Origin: Megasphaera elsdenii
GTDB taxonomy: Bacteria > Bacillota > Negativicutes > Veillonellales > Megasphaeraceae
Direction: 5' to 3'
Assembly: GCF_020539865.1 (NCBI RefSeq)
Contig: NZ_JAJBQV010000018.1
Location: 1-53,816, forward strand
Length of the DNA stretch: 53,816 nt
The translations under genes were made by a program, and so were the position numbers. The notes under the pieces were generated by a model. That model worked only from the letters and a program-made list of their open reading frames with translations. It searched no databases and was not told the DNA's origin. Positions 18,285 through 25,742 of the stretch are shown here, one piece after another (within the stretch, counting starts at the first letter, position 1; every line of letters begins with the position of its first letter).

Positions 18285-18438
18285 CCCCTCCGACTGTTCT
18301 TGCGAAGCACTAGTACTTATTAACTTTCCCCATGTGTCACTCAGTAGCGCAGTAACGCACTTAGTAGGAAAGGTTATTGGTAGCATAACATTTTTGCTTT
18401 CTTCATTACTCAGTACTGCATTTTCAGTTACCCACTGT
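18285..18438 (-). pseudogene. Orphan alternative tail-fibre C-terminus
   Basis: Directly after the stop of the fibre gene, another reading frame without its own start reads QWVTENAVLSNEESKNVMLP then ITFPTKCVTALLSDTWG. It resembles the gp53-like fibre C-terminal fold (QW..., then a (V/L)P.(A/T)FP core). The real fibre has a matching QWVYALASDQNVGHDFTLPL. Both start at the same 10-bp sequence ACAGTGGGTA in the same codon phase. The fragment loses its end where the recombinase gene begins. It looks like a silent or superseded receptor-binding tip. Confidence 0.55.
18429..18438. repeat. 10-bp direct repeat at start of orphan tip cassette (copy 2)
   Basis: TACCCACTGT, the partner of 18625-18634, adjacent to the stop codon of the expressed fibre gene. 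Recombination between the two would swap the expressed tip for the orphan tip in frame. Confidence 0.6.
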
Positions 18439-18912
18439 CTACATACTACCAATAGCGATAATCCAGACAGGGGTATTGTTCCATCCTATATCGTATGCTT
18501 TTCCATCCGCAATGCCTACTGCGCCAGGCGATGTGCCATTGTGACAAATTGAATACGCATGGACGGAACAGCTCAACGGCAATGTAAAATCATGTCCGAC
18601 ATTTTGGTCAGATGCAAGCGCATATACCCACTGTGTAATTACTCCGCCAAACAGGGCACCCCAGCACACATATCCGTTTTGTCCCAGCGAGTACTTAACA
18701 CCTGTCGCGTCAAATACTTTTTTAATCAGCAGCGCAATCAGGCTGTCCGACGACAATACGTTGACGAGGCTGCTCAGTCCTGTGCTGGCTAGTGTGTTGA
18801 CGATGCCCGTGTTCCAGTCCGTTACCTGGGCTACTTCGGTTTCGGGATGAATTGTGTCATATGCGCTGCTTGTTTTATTCCAGTGATGTAAAATGCCTTT
18901 TAAAATGCTCAT
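18439..18912 (-). CDS. Tail-fibre protein with gp53-like C-terminal tip
   Basis: 157 residues. The start at 18912 follows AAGGAGGATAACA. The N-terminal part (ILHHWNKTSSAYDTIHPETE) is typical of fibre-tip subunits that begin by listing a collar or matrix. The C-terminal 70 residues run from FGGVITQWVYALAS through a beta-rich region to VWIIAIGSM, the usual ending of phage fibre receptor-binding tips. It is likely mounted on the products of the two genes upstream. Confidence 0.65.
   Translation of the reverse strand: MSILKGILHHWNKTSSAYDTIHPETEVAQVTDWNTGIVNTLASTGLSSLVNVLSSDSLIALLIKKVFDATGVKYSLGQNGYVCWGALFGGVITQWVYALASDQNVGHDFTLPLSCSVHAYSICHNGTSPGAVGIADGKAYDIGWNNTPVWIIAIGSM
18625..18634. repeat. 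10-bp direct repeat at start of fibre tip cassette (copy 1)
   Basis: TACCCACTGT on the plus strand, identical to 18429-18438. In both places it encodes Q-W-V in the same frame of a fibre C-terminal domain. Copy 2 begins exactly at the fibre stop codon. Confidence 0.6.
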
Positions 18913-18928
18913 ATTGTTATCCTCCTTG

Positions 18929-19219
18929 TTATTCGCTGACTTCAAGCCAAATCGTATGCTCTGCGGTCGGCTCCGTTCCGCCCACATACATATCTTCTGT
19001 CGGTACTTCTATCCATGTGCTGGACCAGGCGTACGGCTTTACGCTGAGGGTGATGCCGTTGTTGATAGCGTCGTATACGCCACCGCTGGTGACCGGATTG
19101 GTACTTCCGGACGTGGGCTTGCTGTCAAAGGTGAGTTTATTCTGTTTGGCAGCAATCAACGTTTTGATTTTACTGACTGCGTATTTCAGCCCGTCCGCAT
19201 CTAAAAATTTAGTTGCCAT
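18929..19219 (-). CDS. Short tail-fibre subunit with the MATKFLDxDGLKY N-terminal module
   Basis: 96 residues beginning MATKFLDADGLKYAVSKIK, then a linker SGSTNPVTSGGVYDAIN and a C-terminal YVGGTEPTAEHTIWLEVSE. The N-terminus closely repeats that of the next gene upstream (MATKFLDLDGLKYFKTKQD), so both probably dock in the same way, as fibre or baseplate decorations. The ATG at 19219 follows GGGGGTGGCTGTC; a GTG three codons upstream is possible. Confidence 0.65.
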   Translation of the reverse strand: MATKFLDADGLKYAVSKIKTLIAAKQNKLTFDSKPTSGSTNPVTSGGVYDAINNGITLSVKPYAWSSTWIEVPTEDMYVGGTEPTAEHTIWLEVSE

Positions 19220-19291
19220 GACAGCCACCCCCTATGCAAAAGCGGTGTCGATTTCAGTCTGGCTAAGCGCCGAGTACGTGACTGTGCTGTC

Positions 19292-20170
19292 CTAATTTTC
19301 CGGCGTGTATCCGAGGGCTGCTGTGACATTAGCAGACGTCAGCGAGATGACGCCAGATGAAACACTGATATTGCTCCCAATTTTCACTCCCCCTAAAACG
19401 CTGGAGGTAGCAGTCGGAAGGCTGTAATTACCGAGTCCGGCCAGTTTGTTCTTTTCGGCCGTCGTGTAGTCGTTGGTACTGAGCCCTTTGCCGCTTACGA
19501 CTTTGACGTAGGTCGTCGTAATGGTGTTGCCGTCGCCATCGCGGACGGCTTTGTCGGCTGTGCTGACGGCGTCGTTGATGAGCACGTAGGCCGTGCCGGA
19601 CCATCGGTATACGTCGTTGTCGGTGCTGCCAATATCGACATACATGGTGTTGGTCGAGCCTGTGATTGCCGTCGTATGCGTGGGTTCTTTATAAAATTTG
19701 CCGCCGCTGTAATATCCTTCGAGTACTTCACCAATGTCTCCTGGGATGTACTGAGCCGGAATCTTTTTGTCAGATCCGAGCGGGGCAACGCCGTTAGCCG
19801 CGCCAATGAGTGACGTAGCGATACGTGGCGTGCTATCCGTGGAGTGGATGGTGATATTGGCTGACCCGTCGAAAGCTACACCGTTGATGGTCCGGGCCGT
19901 GGCCAGTTTGGTCGCCGTATCGGCCGCGCCGGCGGTTGCAGCCTTGGCACTGATACCGAGATAGTTTTTGGCCGCATCCGTTTTGCTGAGATAGAGGCTG
20001 GTCGCGTCGGTTTTGCTCAGCTTCGTGTCATCGGTAATCGTGATGCCGGTCTTGTTGAGTGCGACGCCATTAATCGTAATGCCCTGTGGCACATACTTCC
20101 CGTCGTTCGCCGCATCCTGTTTCGTTTTAAAGTATTTCAGGCCATCGAGGTCCAGAAATTTTGTTGCCAT
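19292..20170 (-). CDS. Tail-fibre protein; ends at an amber codon with coding-like sequence beyond
   Basis: 292 residues, start behind TAGGAGGAAACT. Fibre-type low-complexity segments recur (KLSKTDATSLYLSKTDAAKN, GYYSGGKFYKEPTHTTAITG). The C-terminus SANVTAALGYTPEN is the standard fibre repeat ending ALGYTP. The stop is TAG (19292-19294), after which the same frame continues DSTVTYSALSQTEIDTAFA before a second TAG. That continuation is exactly what fibre proteins of this type usually end with, so the amber codon looks like a mutation or a readthrough site. Confidence 0.75.
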   Translation of the reverse strand: MATKFLDLDGLKYFKTKQDAANDGKYVPQGITINGVALNKTGITITDDTKLSKTDATSLYLSKTDAAKNYLGISAKAATAGAADTATKLATARTINGVAFDGSANITIHSTDSTPRIATSLIGAANGVAPLGSDKKIPAQYIPGDIGEVLEGYYSGGKFYKEPTHTTAITGSTNTMYVDIGSTDNDVYRWSGTAYVLINDAVSTADKAVRDGDGNTITTTYVKVVSGKGLSTNDYTTAEKNKLAGLGNYSLPTATSSVLGGVKIGSNISVSSGVISLTSANVTAALGYTPEN

Positions 20171-20179
20171 AGTTTCCTC

Positions 20180-20488
20180 CTAAAAAATCGCATCAATATC
20201 CATGTTCAGTATGGTGTCGGCCATAGCGTCTTTTCCTGCCGGCCCCTGTGGTCCCATCGGGCCTTGTGGTCCAGTATCGCCTTTCGGCCCTTTGATGTCT
20301 ACCGGAGCGGGGTTGTCCCGTCCGCCGTCATTGGTCCAGGATAATATGCCGTCATCTGTTATGTGTGGCGTATAGACGGCTCCTTTTGTCCCGGCTACAC
20401 CTATGCCTACCGTCAGGTTATTCCCGGCGCTCAAACGGGCAGACAGCGCAGGGGACCGTGCCGTCAATACAGCCCTTATTTTATCCAT
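20180..20488 (-). CDS. Small collagen-like phage protein
   Basis: 102 residues, start behind TAGGAGGTGCCGT. The C-terminal half has Gly-X-Y repeats (KGPKGDTGPQGPMGPQGPAG), which form a trimeric collagen-like stalk common in phage fibres. The N-terminus (MDKIRAVLTARSPALSARLS) is found in Firmicutes tail accessory proteins. It probably links fibre and baseplate. Confidence 0.65.
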   Translation of the reverse strand: MDKIRAVLTARSPALSARLSAGNNLTVGIGVAGTKGAVYTPHITDDGILSWTNDGGRDNPAPVDIKGPKGDTGPQGPMGPQGPAGKDAMADTILNMDIDAIF

Positions 20489-20498
20489 ACGGCACCTC

Positions 20499-20816
20499 CT
20501 ACGTCGTTGTGACGTCAGGCAGCAGATGGAATTTGCCTGGCCCGATGGTCTGATGCGTCCCGTCTTGTAATGTCAACTGCACATCCCATACATAATCACC
20601 GTAGGCAAGGCCCTGGGTCTTGTCGTGCGTCAGATCTACGACGGAACCGTCTATCGGGCATTGTAAGACATACTCTGTATCGTCATAGGTACGCTTTGCG
20701 GAGAAGATGCCGGTATATCCCGTAATCGGGGTTCCGTCTGCCTGTACCGGCTGAATGGTAAAAGAATCATCGTCGCCGCGTACATAGTAGATGTCCATGC
20801 CTCGTATTTTCAGCAT
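20499..20816 (-). CDS. Baseplate/fibre accessory protein, BppU-N-like
   Basis: 105 residues. Start at 20816 (MLKIRGMDIYYVRGDDDSF), chosen for GGGGTGATGAG upstream. The beta-rich sequence YVRGDDDSFTI, then YTGIFSAKRTYDDTEYVL and YVWDVQLTLQDGT is the pattern of the immunoglobulin-like N-terminal domain of baseplate upper proteins (DUF2479-like). Its place between the fibre anchor and the collagen-like gene agrees. Confidence 0.5.
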   Translation of the reverse strand: MLKIRGMDIYYVRGDDDSFTIQPVQADGTPITGYTGIFSAKRTYDDTEYVLQCPIDGSVVDLTHDKTQGLAYGDYVWDVQLTLQDGTHQTIGPGKFHLLPDVTTT

Positions 20817-20826
20817 CTCATCACCC

Positions 20827-21387
20827 CTATTCGACGATTTCGACCCACATGCCACGCTCAGACATAGACGCCGGTTTATTGGCTGTTGATGTGACCAGTA
20901 AAATGTTTTCATGTGCTACATCGTCTGTATTATGTGCGACGGTCAAAAATCCATTGGGGTTGATGTTCGCTGACACGTTACCCGTATTGCTCATGGTAAA
21001 CTGTAACTGAAATTCTTGCTGTACGACCGTGCTTCCGCCTTCGGCTGGCATATAATCTGGATTGTCGTCCGTCATCGCCACATACATGATTTCACCGACA
21101 TCCGGATCCGTCGCAAATAGTCCCAGCTCTGATATCTTGAACCCCGTTTTAACCCCACTGTTACTGATAGTCAACTCTAGCGTTACGGTATTCCCGCTTT
21201 GCGTAATTTTATTGATTCCCAGTGTCATCTGTTCATTGATTAATGCTGTTGCACTGTTCAACGACCCGGTCTGCGTACCGGACCCGATAGCAACACGAGT
21301 AAACGTGAGTGTAGTCAGGCCGGCATTGATTTTGGCTTGCAATGTCGCCCCGACATCGGTCATGGTGATTTTATTCCAATTTGCCAT
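20827..21387 (-). CDS. Tail fibre N-terminal anchor protein (gpH-like, DUF3751 type)
   Basis: 186 residues. The start at 21387 is fixed by AGGAGGGATGTCATTC. The N-terminus (TMTDVGATLQAKINAG, then LTFTRVAIGSGT) and the middle (KTGFKISELGLFATDPDVGE) are landmarks of the DUF3751 domain that attaches the P2-type side fibre to the baseplate. In P2 this is the first domain of a long fibre; here it is a separate short protein, with fibre functions spread over the following genes. Confidence 0.75.
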   Translation of the reverse strand: MANWNKITMTDVGATLQAKINAGLTTLTFTRVAIGSGTQTGSLNSATALINEQMTLGINKITQSGNTVTLELTISNSGVKTGFKISELGLFATDPDVGEIMYVAMTDDNPDYMPAEGGSTVVQQEFQLQFTMSNTGNVSANINPNGFLTVAHNTDDVAHENILLVTSTANKPASMSERGMWVEIVE

Positions 21388-22012
21388 GAATGACATCCCT
21401 CCTGAATGTGCCGACAGCACCGGCAAAATAAATATCTTTCTGTGCTATCAGCATTTGTTTTAAATCAAATGTAATGCATGTCTGGCGAACAATACTCATA
21501 TTCGCGCCGAACCTAGCTTCTCCTGTGCATCGCCTGATGAATTGCACATAATCCAGCCATGATCGCGTGTTTTTATACGCATTGATCAACCTTACCATTT
21601 TATTGATTAGTGTTGCTCCATCTAATGGAGCCGTTATCAGCGTTACTCGGAAATGATAGGGATGCCCGTCGTATTCAGGCCATTCCTGCACCACAGCTGA
21701 TTGATACACTGTAGCTACGGCCCGCTGTACCGCATACTTCGTACCCTTGAATTTATGTAGTAAAAACGATTCTTTGACCTGCTGCCTTTTTACAGACAAG
21801 TCTGAATTGTCATCGTATTCGTCGACATGCATCTGCTCCGCCAGATGGTCAATGAGCGCTTCCGGCAGGTCATCAATGGCCGGGTAAATCAGTAGTAAAT
21901 CAGGATTGATGTCGGACAGCGCCATATCGACGACGCGGGCCAAATCCGGTACGGGGTCTTTGTTGATGGATTCCGGCAAATGTTCTGCGATTTTGTAATC
22001 CGCATCTATCAC
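21371..22012 (-). CDS. I: Baseplate protein gpI family
   Basis: 213 residues. The pattern LPESINKDPVPDLARVVDMA, then DLLLIYPAIDDLPEALIDHLAEQMHVDEYD is typical of P2 gpI, which joins baseplate wedges to the fibre. It overlaps the preceding J gene by four bases and the following fibre-anchor gene by 17 bases, so it is translated in a coupled block J-I-H. Confidence 0.88.
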   Translation of the reverse strand: MIDADYKIAEHLPESINKDPVPDLARVVDMALSDINPDLLLIYPAIDDLPEALIDHLAEQMHVDEYDDNSDLSVKRQQVKESFLLHKFKGTKYAVQRAVATVYQSAVVQEWPEYDGHPYHFRVTLITAPLDGATLINKMVRLINAYKNTRSWLDYVQFIRRCTGEARFGANMSIVRQTCITFDLKQMLIAQKDIYFAGAVGTFRRDVIHGKLE

Positions 22013-23124
22013 TCGTCTTCACTCCCTCCTAAGACGACGGATACCGTTTTATCCTGGGCAACTTGTACGCCTGTCAGCACGGTATAGGTCGGCGCCGTGA
22101 CGATGACGCGTTTTACGCCGGCGACAGCCATAACATCGGCAATCAGTCGCGACGGGTTGATGTCCCGGCCAATTTTAGATTTCTGCCACAGCCGATAGTT
22201 ATTTACGGCTGTCGTTACGGCGTCTTTGACAGTAGATTCCGCCGTGCCGACGTCGGTATAATAGGTCAGGGTAATGTCATAGGATACCGCATCCGGTGCG
22301 ACGACCGATACGTTATCGGTCAGTGGACGTACTTTATCCGCAGATACTACCGTTTTTACCGCGTCCAGTAATTCCTGCTCCGGCAGTGTCCCGCCTGTCA
22401 TGAGCGGCCGTATTTCAACGGCCCCGGCGCTGGGACTGGTTACGGCGACATCGATGATGCCGCTGTTAGCCGACTTCGTCCAATACTCGTAAGCCCCTGT
22501 TGGCCCGGCCGTGGAAAAGCGTTCCGGCGCTTCGTGGATGCGTTCTCGATAGTCGTCATCTGACTCTTCGTCGGCGCCGCCTGCGCTGGTCGTCGTATTG
22601 ACGATGGAAGCCACATAAGCCACTGGATCAACTATGGATTTTATTTCGCCCGGGAGAAACCCATTCCCGACTGTGCCGACAGTTTGGCATGTTGCTTTTA
22701 CCGTCGTTGTCAGGTTCCCGGCCAGGACGGCCGCATCTTCGTTGGTTGCGAAATAAATACCGCTGTCCGTCGCTACACGCGTTCCGGATTTTACGATAGT
22801 TTCCTGTTCGCGTTTAGCTGCCAACGTAATCAGCAGCGTTGTCGTTGCGGCCGATGCCGGTATTCGCGTTGTGTCGGAAAAAGCGCCTAGGTTGTCCAGG
22901 TTTCCGCCGGACGCATATTTCAGCAGATTCTGTTTGCCGATGTAATTTTGATTATTTACAAGCCGGACAATTGCTTCTGATACTACCAGCAAGAACAGTC
23001 GTACCGGGTCGCCCTGGGCTAATGTCCGGCCGGTTATACTGATATAGTCGTTAAAGACGGCGGCTTTGATTTTCTCCGCGTCCCCGTCTACGAATTCGAT
23101 GTCCGGTAAATCAGTTAGTTTCAT
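22009..23124 (-). CDS. J: Baseplate J-like protein (wedge)
   Basis: 371 residues of the Mu gp47/P2 gpJ family. Typical features: LAQGDPVRLFLLVVSEAIVR near residue 40, LLKYASGGNLDNLG, and the SAGGADEESDDDYRERI segment near 190. It forms the outer part of baseplate wedges, with gpW and gpI next to it on either side. Confidence 0.92.
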   Translation of the reverse strand: MKLTDLPDIEFVDGDAEKIKAAVFNDYISITGRTLAQGDPVRLFLLVVSEAIVRLVNNQNYIGKQNLLKYASGGNLDNLGAFSDTTRIPASAATTTLLITLAAKREQETIVKSGTRVATDSGIYFATNEDAAVLAGNLTTTVKATCQTVGTVGNGFLPGEIKSIVDPVAYVASIVNTTTSAGGADEESDDDYRERIHEAPERFSTAGPTGAYEYWTKSANSGIIDVAVTSPSAGAVEIRPLMTGGTLPEQELLDAVKTVVSADKVRPLTDNVSVVAPDAVSYDITLTYYTDVGTAESTVKDAVTTAVNNYRLWQKSKIGRDINPSRLIADVMAVAGVKRVIVTAPTYTVLTGVQVAQDKTVSVVLGGSEDE

Positions 23125-23425
23125 TAATTTTCACCGTCACTTTCGGCGTGAGTCGTCCGTTTATATCGCCAGTGAATGTTATTTCCGTAATGCTTACCCT
23201 TGGCTCGTAGTGCTTGATTTGAGCAAAGATTTCACTCGACAAAATCGCTTCTGCTTGTAGCATGGGCTTATCTACGGCATCCCCGGAAATTCCAAACTCC
23301 CTATCGAGCGGCACTGAGAATTTTACAGTCCCCAAGATAGTCCGGACGTTCTGCAATATTTCTTCGATTTTTGTTGCTGGCGCAAGATTAATGGTTTTTG
23401 CTTCTGGCATTACAACATATTCCAT
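23111..23425 (-). CDS. W: Baseplate wedge protein gpW/gp25 family
   Basis: 104 residues matching the GPW/gp25 fold (NVRTILGTVKFSVPLDREFG, with the conserved G-T pair and P.DR.FG). It starts sheath polymerisation at the baseplate in contractile tails. It overlaps the J start by 14 bases. Confidence 0.85.
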   Translation of the reverse strand: MEYVVMPEAKTINLAPATKIEEILQNVRTILGTVKFSVPLDREFGISGDAVDKPMLQAEAILSSEIFAQIKHYEPRVSITEITFTGDINGRLTPKVTVKINETN

Positions 23426-23434
23426 GGATACCTC

Positions 23435-23905
23435 CTATCTAAAGACGGTTAATATCCCGTTAGCAATGCTTCCATAAAGGTTTAATTTTGATTTTTCTTC
23501 CTGGTAGTTGCTATCATCGTATTCGACCAGCTTGACATTTACTTTGGCCCAAATCAATGCCCCGACGGAACTGAAAAATGTGTCCGAAACGGACATGGAG
23601 TCCAGGCGCCAATAATTTTGACTGACCGGCCGCATCCCGATGATCAGTGGAAATACGGTACCGTTTTCGCACATCTCCTTCATCGTTTCCAGGTCCTTCT
23701 TTATCGCAATATTGTGCGATGCTGTAAGGATGAGGTCAAAGGTGATTGTTCGTAATTTCGGCCCGATGAATTCGCTGACCGGCTTATGATAGATAATGTC
23801 ATGGTCCTGCCAGCGGCTTCCTGCCTCGGTCTGGTAGTTGGCCGGTGTCCTTAGATAATGCGACGATACGATGAATGGCAGACTGCCCATATATCCGATA
23901 TACAT
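23435..23905 (-). CDS. U: P2 gpU-like tail protein
   Basis: 156 residues. MGSLPFIVSSHYLRTP, RWQDHDIIYHKPVSEFIGPK and the C-terminal YWRLDSMSVSDTFF then KVNVKLVEYDD match the Phage_P2_GpU pattern. In P2 it contributes to tail completion and the lower tail. In P2 the gene sits next to T; here it is between V and W, a rearrangement seen in Firmicutes relatives. Confidence 0.75.
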   Translation of the reverse strand: MYIGYMGSLPFIVSSHYLRTPANYQTEAGSRWQDHDIIYHKPVSEFIGPKLRTITFDLILTASHNIAIKKDLETMKEMCENGTVFPLIIGMRPVSQNYWRLDSMSVSDTFFSSVGALIWAKVNVKLVEYDDSNYQEEKSKLNLYGSIANGILTVFR

Positions 23906-23913
23906 AGCACCTC

Positions 23914-24378
23914 CTATTCTGGCGTGCTCGTTTTACTGCCGCCCGGCGTGACGCCTCCGTGTACGTGCGACACGAGTGATATGCCGTTGACTACCACATC
24001 TCCACTGGAAGCGTTAATCTGCAAAGCCCCGCCAACATTGATTTTCAGATTTCCCGGCGTGTCGATAACCCGTGTATTGGCATCGGCTCCGCCCGGCGGT
24101 GCGTCAGTGCTGCTGAAGAAGGTCCCCAACACGAATCCGTCGCCTACGCCGGCACCCGAAAAGTTCGGCATCTGTATGCAGAGCACTTGGTCCCCGACAG
24201 CCGGCATCCAGAAATCTTTCGATTCCGATGAACCGCGTTGAAGGACGAACAAATCGTTCGTTACCTTGTTTCCTTTATCTTCACGGCACACGCGCACGGT
24301 TCCGTCTTTCGGAGTCAGTGCACATACGGTTCCGTAAAATATTAGGTTTTCCAGCAGCTTTTTGATGTTAGTATCCAT
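23914..24378 (-). CDS. V: Baseplate spike assembly protein gpV family
   Basis: 154 residues. The N-terminal OB-like region (TVCALTPKDGTVRVC and FWMPAVGDQVLCIQMP) and the beta-helical tail (GNLKINVGGALQINASSG, then VNGISLVSHVHGG) with His residues are typical of the membrane-piercing spike. The terminal HVHGGVTPGG may bind iron, as in P2 gpV tips. It overlaps gene D by 11 bases. Confidence 0.88.
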   Translation of the reverse strand: MDTNIKKLLENLIFYGTVCALTPKDGTVRVCREDKGNKVTNDLFVLQRGSSESKDFWMPAVGDQVLCIQMPNFSGAGVGDGFVLGTFFSSTDAPPGGADANTRVIDTPGNLKINVGGALQINASSGDVVVNGISLVSHVHGGVTPGGSKTSTPE

Positions 24379-25534
24379 CGAGGCACCTCCTCATTTCCAG
24401 ACTGAGTACATACCCATTGCCCAGGCTGTGCGTTGCCTTTGTGACGATATATTTCCCATCAAAGGCGCCGAAGTTCATGAACCCAATGACAATGCCGGCC
24501 ATGAAGTGGAAGTCGCCGTACAGGCTAAAGGATGCCGTGATTTCATCCCGGTTCTGCTCTCGCAATTTTTTCCTGGCCAGCTTATTTGCGGCGTCCACTG
24601 TGTCGCATTGTTCATTCACTTCCAGCGTCAGCCCCGTTTGCTTATTCGGGGCTTCAAAATAGCCCTCGATGACTTCTTTGTTCTTGCCCTGCTTGTATTT
24701 AACGTGGCAGGCCCGATAAATGTCGCGGGTCTTGGCTTTCATTGAGTATGACAGGAATTCCGTGAAGTTCAGCGGATTGTCCGGCGATACGTCATCATCG
24801 CTTGTCTGCTCCGAAAAGGAAGCCGTTCCCGGCCGCCAGAATACAATCAACGGCTCCTGGGTTTCCTGGGCCGCTTCGTCGATAATGATGATAGTCTTGG
24901 TGGATATTTTTAGATCTAACCCGGCATCATCACATAGCTTTTTTAAAAATTCAAGGTCTGATTCGTCTGACTGCTCGACATGCTCATACGATGGATTGTT
25001 CTGTCCCCCCGGCTCATAGTCCAGTGACATGCCATTTCTCCAGGCGATGTCATTGGCGATTTTATAGAGGCTGATATTATCCCAGGATTGATTCTGCTTA
25101 ATGCCTCGCAATGACGTATCAGCAATGGCATTGACGGCTTTGATTTGTACCGTCGTCGGCATCCCGTTGATTTCGATTTCATCGACTTCAAATTCTCCGA
25201 CTGGCAGTTCTTTGATGCCCTCGTTGACGCCGTTTTTGTTCAGCGTATAAAGGGTAATGTCCAATTTGGACCCCGGTTCCGGATACCACGTGTCCTGCCA
25301 CAGCTGCGCACGGTCTTCCAAAGTAACTGTCATATCATCAACCTGGCCGGACAGGTTGTCCGTCACTTCAATGGATAGCAGATACTTCATCATATCTTCG
25401 GATATGTCTTTGCTCTCTGTTTCTCCTGCCGGCGTATACAGTATTTGAGCATAGGCCCGGCGTCCGAGGAATGTCCCCGGCGTCAGTTCTTTTTTCCATT
25501 CATTTAATTTGGCTTTAATCGTTTCGAGTGACAT
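24368..25534 (-). CDS. D: Late control D family tail hub protein (gpD)
   Basis: 388 residues of the P2 gpD/Mu gp44-type hub. The family opening is EVTDNLSGQVDDMTVTLED, followed by LYKIANDIAWRNGMSLDYE and VEQSDESDLEFLKKLCDDAG, and ends with KYIVTKATHSLGNGYVLSLEM. It forms the trimeric ring between tail tube and spike. Confidence 0.9.
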   Translation of the reverse strand: MSLETIKAKLNEWKKELTPGTFLGRRAYAQILYTPAGETESKDISEDMMKYLLSIEVTDNLSGQVDDMTVTLEDRAQLWQDTWYPEPGSKLDITLYTLNKNGVNEGIKELPVGEFEVDEIEINGMPTTVQIKAVNAIADTSLRGIKQNQSWDNISLYKIANDIAWRNGMSLDYEPGGQNNPSYEHVEQSDESDLEFLKKLCDDAGLDLKISTKTIIIIDEAAQETQEPLIVFWRPGTASFSEQTSDDDVSPDNPLNFTEFLSYSMKAKTRDIYRACHVKYKQGKNKEVIEGYFEAPNKQTGLTLEVNEQCDTVDAANKLARKKLREQNRDEITASFSLYGDFHFMAGIVIGFMNFGAFDGKYIVTKATHSLGNGYVLSLEMRRCLDGY

Positions 25535-25538
25535 GGCA

Positions 25539-25742
25539 TCACCGCTTCCATGGTGGCAAAATCTTGGATGACTGGATTACATTGATGTCCGGGACGTTCA
25601 ATATGATCCCTGCTGGAAAAATAGCTGTGTTTCGGTACGCTTCATTCGCTTCCAGCAGTTCATTCATATAGAGTTCGTTGCCGAATATCTTGTAGGCGAT
25701 GGCATCCCACATGTCGCCCTGGACCGTCGTGTACTTATTCAT
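25539..25742 (-). CDS. X: Tail protein X (LysM-like)
   Basis: 67 residues: YTTVQGDMWDAIAYKIFGNE, then NELLEANEAY and PAGIILNVPD are the LysM-type fold of P2 gpX. It overlaps the tape measure stop by eight bases. It is thought to bridge hub and tape measure, or to bind peptidoglycan during injection. Confidence 0.88.
   Translation of the reverse strand: MNKYTTVQGDMWDAIAYKIFGNELYMNELLEANEAYRNTAIFPAGIILNVPDINVIQSSKILPPWKR

Larger units (their letters stand above)
17428..18552 (+). pseudogene. int: Tyrosine recombinase (phage integrase), 3' end replaced
   Basis: The only plus-strand gene in the tail region. An AP2-like N-terminal DNA-binding segment (RRPYAFIATVNGRQKYI) and a SAM-like core-binding domain precede the catalytic domain, which has the first catalytic Arg (LILLYTGLRVSEML) and the beta-hairpin Lys (THAKTASGVRVIPIHP). 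Box II (HxxR) and the nucleophilic Tyr are absent. After about 18285 the frame continues only as the antisense of a tail-fibre gene. The catalytic domain is therefore cut, and the protein should not recombine DNA. No other integrase lies in the window. The ATG at 17428 follows a purine-rich AAGGTTGTGGTG. Confidence 0.8.

Noticed and set aside
18439..19219. Diversity-generating retroelement at the fibre C-terminus
   Set aside because: There is no reverse transcriptase gene or adenine-substituted template repeat nearby.
20180..20488. Eukaryotic-like collagen gene by transfer
   Set aside because: Short Gly-X-Y stalks are normal in phage fibre proteins.
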